Shown here piece after piece: positions 23,403 through 34,182 of a stretch of 64,000 nt of DNA (positions are counted from its first letter, which is position 1; every line of letters begins with the position of its first letter). The stretch comes from Nymphaea colorata (taxonomy: Eukaryota > Streptophyta > Magnoliopsida > Nymphaeales > Nymphaeaceae), in the NCBI RefSeq assembly GCF_008831285.2, contig NC_045149.1, positions 1,800,001 through 1,864,000 on the forward strand, in the 5' to 3' direction. Position numbers and translations under genes: made by a program. A model generated the notes under the pieces. That model ran no database searches and was not told where the DNA came from. It saw nothing but the letters and a program-made list of their open reading frames with translations.

Positions 23403-25312
23403 CTGCTTATGGAGCCGTGTTCGACCCCACATCCTCTCCATACTTTTGATACAAAGAATACCAGAATATCTAATTCGAGCTCTTTTTTTTGTTATATTTG
23501 CCTTAAAAAAAATTTCGAGAATCGCTCGTATGTTTTGAGTGATAGTCTTCAGAATTAGTTCTCCTAGCAGCCATTTAAATGTCAAGTGGTGTTGGGTATG
23601 AGAAATTCTTCTATCTACTCAAGCTATTACTAGAATCCCTCTATTGGTCCACACTGTGCTTACACATTGGCAAATTCGATTCAGATCATTATTTAAAGCC
23701 AGCTGCGCTTGCAGCGCCAGTACTATGCTGCTACACTTTCAAAACTTCTTTTTCACGAGGCAATTTTTAATTCTTACATACAGCTGTGTACTTTATCTTG
23801 TAGGGTCCACTATTTATTGTCACACACAGCCACACGATGCGGCCTTCCGCGTTCGAAGTTGAAACATTTCATGTACCATATGCACCGGTTTTGTCCAGTT
23901 CTAGCTAATTAATTAGCCCCACATATAGTTCTAATGAAAATCGGATAGTGACTAGAACCCATGGAACTGACCAAGCTAGACATCTTCTATCTCAGTTCAT
24001 TAAATTCATGAAAGTAGTCAAACTTGCCTCATCCTTGTTCATCATGACCGAAACGCCGAGTCATTTGACAAGTATACCTATGGTCGAGCTTGTCTCACAA
24101 CTCAGTTATGTATGCCGAGCTTGAACTCAAGCAGGAATGGAGCTTGAGGTTGCAAGTGAGGTTCAGTCAATCGTGATATTTTGTAAATAAATACAATTTC
24201 AGGAAGAGCAAGGCTAATGCTCCTATCCAACCCTCTTCCCCCAAGGTAGAAAGTTTGGTTTTGTTGCTTCAGGGTGCTGCTTTTTGTGCTTCAACTAACG
24301 TGTTGGTGGTGCTTTCCCTTTTACAGCATAGAAAGTTGACGTCTACATGAAGAGTAGCTGCCTACCAGCTTCTACCCCATCTATTGCACCAACCCCCTGA
24401 GAGACTTGTAAATATATACAATTTGATCTCAAAATAGCAAAAACAGATTTCTTGTACCAATTTATTAGACTATGACATAAATTTTATAACAAATGTAAAT
24501 TGGGCGTTGATCAGTTTGATAAATCAAAGGATATTATTAACGGGGCAGTAGATGTTTGAGAATATATAAATATAGCTCATTAATATGTAGCTCATCTGGG
24601 TTAATGGAGCTAAGTTTCAGTTATGAAAACAACGGGACATACGGCTCTCTTAGTCCTAATGAGGCGGCCTCATGTTCAGCCCATTGGCTGAGTTTAGGCA
24701 GTTGATGCTCGGCCTTACGTACAATGTCTGCTGTGTGTTTAGAAGCTTCGATATGACATAAGGACGCTAGAGTATGCAGTGAACTGTGCATGCATGAGCG
24801 AAAGGATTACCCGCGCACATGTAGGTACCGAGAAAATCTGCCAAATCACATTTTCAAAGGGAACTAGAATCTCCATCGTCTATTTTGGTCCGATTCTGAG
24901 CATTGACCTTTTCCATCTTCTTCCATCCCTACACGTTACATTCTTCAGCTCTTTGCCTATAAAATCTCCTTGTCGCTTCATTTTAGCAACTTGGTGTTGC
25001 AGCTCCACACCTACAGCCGATCGGGCAACCCATGACTCTGGTTGAAATTTCACAAATAGTTGGTCTGACCAACTAATAGTGAGGGCATTAGATATCCAAT
25101 AATAGAAAATCACATTATTAAGTGGCAGGTGACTAGCTAGATCTCTTAAATGTCCAAGATGTGAATTCTCAACAACATTAAAGATTTCTTGCCTCATATC
25201 TCAAGATTCAACTACTGGTTTGAGTACAGTTCAGAGGTGCTGTCGAATGTTCTTTTGATTTTTCTTTGATGTTTGTCAGGTAGGAGAGCTGGTGGCATGC
25301 GTAGAGTTGTCA
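23400..25312. other. Intergenic DNA, no gene recognised
   Basis: Contains only short ORFs. The longest, on the minus strand at 24880-25197 (105 codons), has no recognisable domain and no coding-like neighbours. Confidence 0.5.
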
Positions 25313-25317
25313 TGGGC

Positions 25318-25577
25318 TGTGAACTTTGCAACCCATATGAAAAGGAGAATGGTGAAAAAGAAAGCTACAAATAACTTCCTTTTCTTTTTTCTATATTAAC
25401 AAGTGGGAAAAGAAATACAATTTATAGACTTTACAATATAGACGTTGTAAAGTTAAAGGGGAAGTTAGAATATATAAGCAAAGTGGGAATATCTAATTCT
25501 TTTACAAAGGAATGTACACAATAAGAATTGAGAGGATCCAATTGAGGTGAATCATGCTCCTTAATAGTCACCTGACA
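25318..25577 (-). repeat. 3' LTR of copia D
   Basis: Plus-strand ends are TGTGAACTTTGC and CACCTGACA. It matches 37003-37262 with about 8% difference by eye. Confidence 0.92.
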
Positions 25578-26995
25578 CTCCCATTCAAGTTGATGCGTGT
25601 GGAGATCCATAAAACCCAACTTGGACACTAAAAACTTGAACTGGTTCCTTCCTAATGCTTTTGTAAATATGTCGGCAATTTGCATCTTTGTAGGAACGTG
25701 TGCAGTCTTGATGATCCTAGCTTGTATTTTTTCTCAAATTAGATGACAATAAAGCTTGATATGCTTGGGCCGTTTATGAAATTATTAGATTTCAGGCGAT
25801 GTGAAGTGCAGCTTGATTGTCACAGTAATTGCATGGGCTTTCCATGTTTAAAGCCAAGCTCTTCTAGTAATGCCTTCAACCAAATGAGTTCGCCTGTAAT
25901 AGATGCCATAGATCTATACTCAGCTTCTACGGATGAACGTGTCATTGCATTTTGCATTTTATTTTCCATGAAACCGGACTTTGCCCTATAATGACAAGGT
26001 AACCAGAGGTGGACTTGTGTGTCCTTGGGCAACTTGCCCAATCTGAATCGCAATAAGCTTCAAGTTGGATTTCACTTTTTGACGATACACTGTTGTGGTC
26101 TTTAGATATCTTAAGACACGAACTGCTGCATCATGATGAGTTTTTTGTGGCATTTGCATGAACTGGCCTAAAGTTTTTGCAGAGTATACAATGTCAGGGC
26201 GAGTAACGATAAAGTATATGATACACTCTACTAATCTCCCATATTTTGAGGGATCTTTAAGAGGTTCACCTTTGTCCGTAGTCAAGCAAAGTTTTTGGTC
26301 CCACTGGAAATTCACATGGCTAACTCCAAGAAGACCTACATCTGTGAGAATGTCTAATGTATGTTTTCTTTGGATTAGAAATATCCCTTGGGGCAACCTT
26401 GCAACTTCAATTCCAAGAAAATATTTTAATCGGCCCAAATCTTTGATGTGGAATGAGTTTCTAAAAATTGTTTTATTGATGCTATATGTGCACCATGACT
26501 TCCTGCAAGATAATGTCGTCAACATATACTAACACAATTGTAATAATTGACTTAGCACGATAACTAAACAAAAGGGTATATCTTGCAGTTTGTAAAGCTT
26601 GTGCCAACTTACTGAACCAATTCCTTGATGATTGTTTAAGCCCATATAGTGATTTCTTTAACAAACAAACGTGATGCTCCCCTTTGCAAAGAACTCCAGG
26701 TGGAAATTCCATCTAAATTTCTTCGCCAAGTTCACCATGAATAAAGACATTGCTAACATCTAATTGATATAATTCTCAACCAGAGGTGGTATCAAGGAAA
26801 GAAGACTATGCATAGTGATGAGTTTGGCAATGGGGGCAAATGTACCATGATAATTCAAACCCTCAATTTGTGTATATCTTTTTGCAACGAGTCGAGCTTT
26901 GTATTGGTTCCCGTCAGGATATCACTTGATTTTATAGACTCATTTGCAACCAATGGCATGTTTGTTGGGAGGCAAGTCAATGATTTCCCAAGTGC
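25578..26995 (-). pseudogene. Copia D RT and RNase H, degraded
   Basis: On the minus strand: GTWEIIDLPPNKHAIGCK (about 26935-27000), [20 protein letters not shown] (about 26610-26670), [11 protein letters not shown] (YVDD at about 26518-26530), then IKDLGRLKYFLGIEVARLPQ, RLVECIIYFIVTRPDIVYS and MTRSSVEAEYRSMASITGEL (25820-26450), with the terminal ADIFTKALGR (25645-25680). Frames break near 26510, 26050 and 25750. These are the catalytic domains of the D polyprotein. Confidence 0.88.
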
Positions 26996-27000
26996 CATTG

Positions 27001-29336
27001 TGTCACACCCCAACCCATTGACCCTAAAATAACCCTTTTTTTTGTTAAAACATAAAAAGTTGAGGTGCACCGACACAACGATTTAAAAGGAAATGAGCTA
27101 TGCACATCAAAGACAATGGGGTAACTTTTCGTTATATGATAAATTCAGTCCATAGAAATCACATCATATTTTCTCAATAATACATATGTCAAAAATGCCC
27201 CAAACCACAACATTGATGTCTAACAAAAACAAGACATCAATAAGACCAAAACATGACATGCCGACATTACAATAAACCCAAAACCTCCTCAGTAGGATGT
27301 TACTTCAACCATCTGATCAACCTACTGCCCCGGGTCCACCAAAACCTGAAAAATAAAACAACAGAAGGCTTAGCCTTTGCAGTATGGCAACACCCCAGAT
27401 GAATGCCTAACCCTCTTAGGTATGAGCTCAAATCTAGGATAAAACAATTATGAAAGCAAATCACTATCATGTCGTGATAAGACATATAGTCACATGACTT
27501 GTCAAGAAGGCCCCTCACATATACCACGACATGTAAAGACCACTCCTTGGCCACAATTAACATATTTCCTAATCACATTCACTTCATGCATATTCACTTT
27601 ATTCACATACACTTCATTCACATTCTTTTCATTTTCATTAGTTTTAGTGAATTGACAGTTCCTCTAGGTACAAACAGCAGAAGAATACTCGTCCATGGAT
27701 GTGTGAATTTCAAGGAAAGATACTTAGCCTTCCGTAGGACACCCAGTTTAGGAAAACGGGAGCCCAACGCTCCCAGCACATCACACAACTGCACCATGGA
27801 GCCTTGCACTGCCTTCACTTCGAGGAGGAGAGACCAGTGGCAAAGGTGTGACATCTCCCAAACACATTGCCCACTGGCTTCTCAATTTCTTATTCTTTTT
27901 TACTTATCATTATGGAAACTCGTTCACAAAATGACCGGTTAACTCATGAGGTTGGTTCACTCCATGAGTGCACCCATAACTCTAAAAGCCTCCATACGAG
28001 AGCTACACATATCATTAACATTCTTAGCTAGATGCCATAACATTACCGGTACAACTACTATTCAACTTCATTCATTTGCATCCATGCCCATGACTATGCA
28101 TGCGAAAATATCACAACATTCACATTCATCACACACATCAATCACATCTTTCAAAGCTTAGCCAAACCATGGAGAGTAGTCTCGATCAGTGATTAGCTCG
28201 TAGCTATCTTATGCAGTTGTCATACTAGGATATTTTCTAATGCACAACTGAGGTCGATGAGATACTCGACTAGATACTCCACCTCATCTGTCCCAAGCAA
28301 TTATCATTTCTAACATGCACATGCAATTGCTAGTAATTTTCAAAACAAGACTTATAAAAATTTTGAACCAAACTTATCTCACAACAAATCAATCGCAGCA
28401 TACATTCACTCTATTACATCACAACCATTCAATCACATCACAATCATGATACAATGATCCTAAAAACACACATCTCAAAAGTTGGCCCTAGGCAGGGATT
28501 TGCTTGGAATGCCACCATACCTGTTGCACGTCACCAAAATACCCAAAAGTGGCTCGAGCTTCGAATCTGGTAGCTCAAGGTCTACTGGATGCACCCAGTG
28601 TACCTGCAAACACAATCAAACGATAAGTTCTCCACTCGCTTCGCTTTATAATTTATACAAATATGAAACATAGTCATTGAGGCATGTCATCGTCTCAAGA
28701 GAGTGTCAACGGGTAGTGTCGACCCACAAAGCCCTCCAATAGGCCTCTTCCCAACTCTTTGAGTTGTCACCAAATGGTTTAAGCTCTGCGCTTTCGATTT
28801 GAACCAATCACTAATCCGCTTTCTCACTTGCTTCCTTAGTTGAGGCATCTACCTCACAATTAAGATTCTCAACATATGACGTATATGCACATCAATGGAA
28901 GCATATTTCCAAACCTGCTAAAAACGACTCTAAACATTCTCAATATTGTCAAAATCTCTATCATGTTCCCAAATCGTTTCGAAAATCAACTTATGATGCT
29001 AAGAAGATCATTGTAGACATCAAATGTTTGATTGATCCCCAAACAGCTAAAAGACAGAAGAGACTGAGAGGGGAGACGACAGAAACAATGGGAGAGGGAG
29101 AAGGGGAAGGAGAAATAGACAAAGAGAGGTTGAGAGGCTCACCTGAGCGCCCATCGCCGCCCTTCACCTCCACTTCCTTCTCTTAGTTGCGGTCACAGCA
29201 GAAGAAGAGACGAAGAGGAAGAGAGAGTCGCTGAGGAAGGCGAGTGAGAAAAGCCGTCACGTCGGGCTCTCATGTTGATGGATTCGGGTCCAGGTTTGGA
29301 CCCGATCCAGCCCACCTGCAAATGACGAGTGTTACA
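27001..29336 (-). repeat. 3' LTR of gypsy E
   Basis: A 2,336-bp LTR followed on its inner side by the polypurine-type sequence AAGGAGGATAGGA (minus strand, 29337-29350). Compared with the 5' copy it lacks two blocks, one matching about 33077-33290 and one matching about 33312-33870. A GA-rich patch lies at 29041-29230. It contains the dyad CGGGTCCAGGTTTGGACCCG at 29285-29304. Confidence 0.88.
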
Positions 29337-29355
29337 TCCTATCCTCCTTAAATAA

Positions 29356-31880
29356 AATTTCGTTCTGAAAATTGAGATCATACGTCAATGCAAGAATAGG
29401 TGTGGGTACTTTTTCGCATGTCCTCCTCGAGTTTTCATGTGCTCTCCTTCAACCCATGGTGTTGCCATTCCGCTCTTACTAGAGGAATTCTCTTGGTGCG
29501 AAGTACTTGCTCTCTTTGATCCACAATTCTAATAGGTTTTTCTTCTATTATCAAATCATCTTGCACTTGAATACCTTGAAAATCAATCACGTGTGTAGGA
29601 TAAGACACATACTTTCGAAGCATTTGAGTACCTTGAAAATCAATCACGTGTGTAGGATCAGGCACATACTTTCGAAGCATGGAAACATGGAAAATGCCAT
29701 GAATATGACTCAAGTTATGTAGTATAGTGTTAATATGTACGCCACCTCTCTGATCTTCTCTAATATCTCAAAAGGACCAATGAACCTCTGACTCAACTTT
29801 TTCTTAATACCAAATCGAAAAACGCCTTCAGTAGGATAAATTTTCTAGAATACATGATCACCAACCTTAAAAGTCAACTCTCTGCGTCGATTGTCGACAT
29901 AACTTTTCTGTCTACTCTGAGCAGTCAACAACTTTTTCTTTATCAATTGTATTTGGTCGGTGTATTGTTGCAATGCCAAAAGGTTCTCGATCTTGCCATC
30001 ACCCATTTCAGTCCAATAAGTTGGCGATTTGCATGGCCTCCCATACAATGCCTCAAAAGGTGCCATCCCAATATTGGAGTGGTAACTATTATGATAAGCG
30101 AATTCTACTAATTTTACATGTTTATCTCATTCTCCTTTTCAGTACAAAACACAAGCACACAACATGTCCTCTAAGGTTTGAATGGTTCTCTCAGCTTAAA
30201 CTTGGTACCCAATGTCTTTTGCAATTGCCCCAAAAACCTAGAGGTAAAACGTGAATCTCGATATGCAATAATAGACTTTGGCACTCCATGCAATCTCACT
30301 ATCTTGCCAATATATAACTCTGCGAGACTTTCCAATGATTGACTGATTTTGATTGGTAGAAAATGCACGGACTTCGTAAGTCGATCAACAATCACCTATA
30401 TGGCATCATGCTATCTTCTGGTGTGAGGCAAACCAACCATAAAATTCATTGTAATGTCCTCCCATTTTCACACTGGAATATCTATCTGTTGCAGCAAGCC
30501 TCCTGGTCGTTGATGCTCTGCTTTGACCCGCTAACAAACTAAGCATTTTGCCACACATTCTGCAATTTCATGCTTCATTCCAGGCCACCAAAATTTTATT
30601 TCATATCTTGAAACATCTTTATACTGCCAGGGTGTATGGAGAACTTAGATTTGTGACCTTCATCAAGTAACTGACCCTTTACCCCTTCATCTTTAGAGAC
30701 TTACAATCTTTGTCAAAACCACAATGATGGATCTTCATCTTGATACCAAAGAGAATCTGTCTACTTACTTTCTTTCATATTTTAGCAAAATCAGGGTCCT
30801 CCTTTTGCTTCAATATAAGCTCATCCAATAAAGGATGTTGTATCAAGGCAGTCATTGTTGCTTTGTTCTCATCACGTAGGTGAGGCTGCCATGCTACCAC
30901 ATTTTGCAACAACATCCAAGAGTGATTTATCATATTGCATATCATTGCCTTAAGCATGTCTGCTCAAAACATCAACCACCACATTCGCTTTGCCTGGATG
31001 ATATGATATTGTGAAATCATAATCTTTTAAGTATTCAATCCATTTTCTTTGCCTCAGATTGAGATCCTTTTGGGAGAATATATACTTCAATGACTTGTAG
31101 TCTGTAAACACCTCAAATATTGCTACATAGAGATAGTGTCTCCATATCTTCAGTGCGAACACTACTGCTCCCAATTCGAAATCATGAGTGGGAGAGTGTT
31201 TCTCATGTGTCTTCAACTATCTTCATGCATAAGTCACTACACGACCATGTTGCATCAATACACAACCATACCCGATTCCCGATGCATCGGTGTACACCAT
31301 AAATCTAGAATGACCTGATGGAAGCGTCAAAATAGGGGCGGTAGTAAGCTTGTCCTTCAAGGTTTGGAAACTATTTTTGCACTCTTCATTCCAAACAAAC
31401 TTCACTCATTTTCTCAATAGCTTAGTCATGGGCGTAGCTATTTTCAAAAAGTCTTGTATAAACTTGCGATAGTATTCTATCAATCCCAAAAAGCTTCTAA
31501 GCTCAGTTATGCTGCAAGGCGTCCTCCAGTCCTGTACAGCCGACACCTTAGCCAGATCGACAGAAACTCTATCCTTTGAGATCACATACCCAAGAAAGTT
31601 TACATTCTCTAGCTAAAATTCAAATTTAGAGTACTTGGCATATAACTTATGCTTGCGCAAAACATCCAACACACTCCTTAAGTGATCTCTGTGCTCTGTC
31701 TCCCTATCTGAGTACAACAAATTATCATTAACAAACACAATAACAAACCGATCCAAGTAGTTTTAAAAAACCTGATTCATGAGGTCCATTGGAGAATACC
31801 TTTGCATTCTTGAGTTGATCAAACAAGTCTTCAACTCTAGGAAGTTGATACTTATTCTTGATGGTGATTTGATTCAACAT
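29356..31880 (-). pseudogene. Gypsy E pol: RT (partial), RNase H, integrase
   Basis: On the minus strand: RT fragment [20 protein letters not shown] (31785-31862) followed after a gap of roughly 90 residues by the active-site region, which reads FVND at about 31724-31736 instead of the usual F-I/V-DD. Next are the RT/RNase H join with FVWNEECKNSFQTLKDKL and DASGIGYGCVLMQ (31223-31405), RNase H with [20 protein letters not shown] and [19 protein letters not shown] (30950-31216), and integrase with MIVDRLTKSVHFLPI and IAYRDSRFTSRF (30171-30395). Last come FEALYGRPCKSPTYW (29845-30066) and the tail HVSMLRKYVPDPTHVIDFQG (29567-29690). The second integrase aspartate position (usually SDRD) reads AYRD. 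Many stops are present. Confidence 0.9.
29567..29680 (-). repeat. In-frame 57-bp tandem duplication in gypsy E integrase tail
   Basis: Two adjacent 57-bp units (29567-29623, 29624-29680) duplicate 19 codons, so that MLRKYVPDPTHVIDFQGTQ is followed by a near copy (MLRKYVSYPTHVIDFQGIQ). The motif is the start of the C-terminal integrase region of gypsy elements and normally occurs once. Confidence 0.9.
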
Positions 31881-34177
31881 AACACATTGCCACAACCCAC
31901 TGGCCTCTCATCTCTTATTCTTTCTTACTTATCATTATGGAAACCCATTCACAAAATGACCAGCTAGCTTATAAAGTTCGTTCACTCCACGAGTGCACCC
32001 ATACCTCCAAAAGCCTCTACACGAGGGCTACACATATTTTTAACATTCTTAGCTAGTCATCATAACATTACGGGTACAACTATCCTTCAACTTTATTCAT
32101 TTGCATTCATGCTCATGACTATGCATGTGCAACATATCACAACATTCACATTCATCACACACATCAATCACATCTTTCAACCAAACCATGGAGAGTAGTC
32201 TCGATCCATGATTGGCTCGTAGCTGTCCTATGCAGTTATCATTCTAGGATGTTTTCTAATGCACAATTAAGGTCGAGGAGATACTCGACTCGAAACCCCA
32301 CCTCATCTGTCTTAAGAAATTACCATTTATAGCATGCACATGCAATTGCGTAGTGATTTTCAAAACAAGACTTATAGAAATTTTCAACAAAACTTATCTC
32401 ACAACAAATCAATCACATGCATACATTTACTTCTTCACATCACAACCATTCAATCACATCACAATCATAGGATCCAACGATCCTAAAAACACACATCCCA
32501 AAAGTTGGCTCCAAGAAGGGATTTGCCTGAAATGCCGCTATACCTGTCGCACGTCACCAAAATACCCAAAAATGCCTGTTACACGTCACCAAAATACCCC
32601 AAAATGCCTCGAGCTTCGAATCTGGTCATTCAAGGTCTACTGGACGTGCCCGGTGTACCTGCGTGCACAATCAAACGATAAGTTCTCTACTCGCTTCTCT
32701 TTACAATTTATACAAGTATGAAACATAATCATTGAGACATGTCATCGCCTCAAGAGGGTGTCGATGGGTAGTGTCGACCCACAAAGCCCTCCAATAGGCC
32801 TCTTCCCAACTCTTTAAGGTTGTCACAAAATGGTTTAAGCTCCGCGCTTTCGATTTGAACCAATCACTAATCCGCTTTCTCACTTGCTTCCTTAGTTGAG
32901 GCGTCTACCTTGTGATTAAGATTCACAACATATGATGTAAATGCACATCAATAGAAGCATATTTCCCGAGCTTGTTAAAAATAGTTCTAAACCTTCCCAA
33001 CATCATCAAAATCTCTATCATGTTTCCAACTCGCTTTGAAATTCAACTTATCATGCTAAAAAGCTCACTGTAGACGTGGATCATCATCCCTCCTAAATAG
33101 TCCTATACCTTCCCCAAAATAGCAACGTCGCTAACATGTATTCTAATTCATCAAATCTTAAGTCTAGCATGCTCAATCAATAATTATACGTGCGCTAACA
33201 GAAAATATTCGACAATTTAGGCTCGATTAGGCCTTGCTTACCCCAATATTAGAGTCTAAACTCTTGTAGTGCTCCCGACAGCCACCTCAAATGTTCGATT
33301 GATCCCCAAATGGCATAAATTAATTGTTGTTGTCACCTCTCAAGCTTTCAACATGTCGGTATGAGGGTAACGCTGTGTCCCTAAGCTGTAATCCAATCCA
33401 ACAGGTCCAAAAATAGTGAAAAAGAGCAAAAAAAAAAAAGAATTCAAGAGGAGGGTCTGCCGTTAGAATAGGGCCTTCGGCAGATATGAGGGAGGCTAAA
33501 GTCAAGTGAGAGAGAGAGGACACGAGAGGATGGGAGTGGGAGAGAGACAGCGCACGTGAGGGAGACAGTGAGAGAGGGGAAACCAAGGGTTCAGGTAAGG
33601 GAGAAAGGGATTGGCGCAAGAGAGAGAGAGCGCCAACAAAGGGACGATGAGAGCGAGAGAAGAGCGCACAGAAAAGAGAGAAGGCAATAGAGAGGGGAGA
33701 CGGACAGAGAGAGGAAATCGAGTGGGGGAAGTGGGTAGAGAGTTTGAGCATAAAGAGCGTGGGCAGATGGAGTGAGAGCCTACGGGAAAGGGGGATCGAG
33801 TGTGCTTGAAACGGACGGGGAGATGGGTAGGGAATGGCGAGGGAGAGGACAGACGTGAGAGGGAGAAGAAGAAGACAGAAGAGATTGAGAGGGGAGTGGG
33901 CAGAAACAGTGAGAGAGGGAGGAGGGGAAGAAGAAAGAGATAGAGAGAGGTCGAGAGGCTCACCTGAGCGCCGTCACCGCCGCCCTTCACCTCCATCACT
34001 GCCCTTCACCTCCACCTGCTTCTCTGAGTTGCGGTCGTAGCAGAAGAAGAGATGAAGAGGAAGAGAGAGTGACTAAGGAAGGTGAGGGAGAAGAGCCCTC
34101 GCGTCAGACTCTCATGCCGGTGATTTCGGTCCAGGTCTGGACCCGATCCGGCCCACCTGCAAAAGATGAGCGTTACA
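31881..34177 (-). repeat. 5' LTR of gypsy E, inner end deleted
   Basis: Homologous to 27861-29336 but retains two blocks lost from the other LTR. The last about 870 bp (matching 27001-27860) are gone. The polypurine block 33490-33960 yields Arg/Ser-rich ORFs that are not genes. Confidence 0.87.
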
Positions 34178-34182
34178 CATTG

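Larger units (their letters stand above)
27001..34177 (-). mobile_element. Ty3/gypsy element E with very long LTRs, internally deleted
   Basis: Minus-strand gypsy element flanked by the exact duplication CATTG (26996-27000, 34178-34182). Ends are TGTCACACC on the left and GCGTTACA on the right. The 3' LTR is 27001-29336. The 5' LTR remnant is 31881-34177. Pol order RT, RNase H, integrase is Ty3/gypsy. Gag, protease, the start of RT, the primer site and the inner end of the 5' LTR were removed by one deletion with a junction near 31880. Confidence 0.93.

Noticed and set aside
24880-25197. 105-codon minus-strand ORF near copia D
   Set aside because: Looks weakly protein-like, but no domain could be named and no exon structure is visible; not called as a gene.
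33320-34040. Ser/Pro/Leu-rich and Arg/Glu-rich ORFs of up to 165 codons
   Set aside because: Caused by the GA/CT-skewed part of the gypsy E LTR; no family resemblance.
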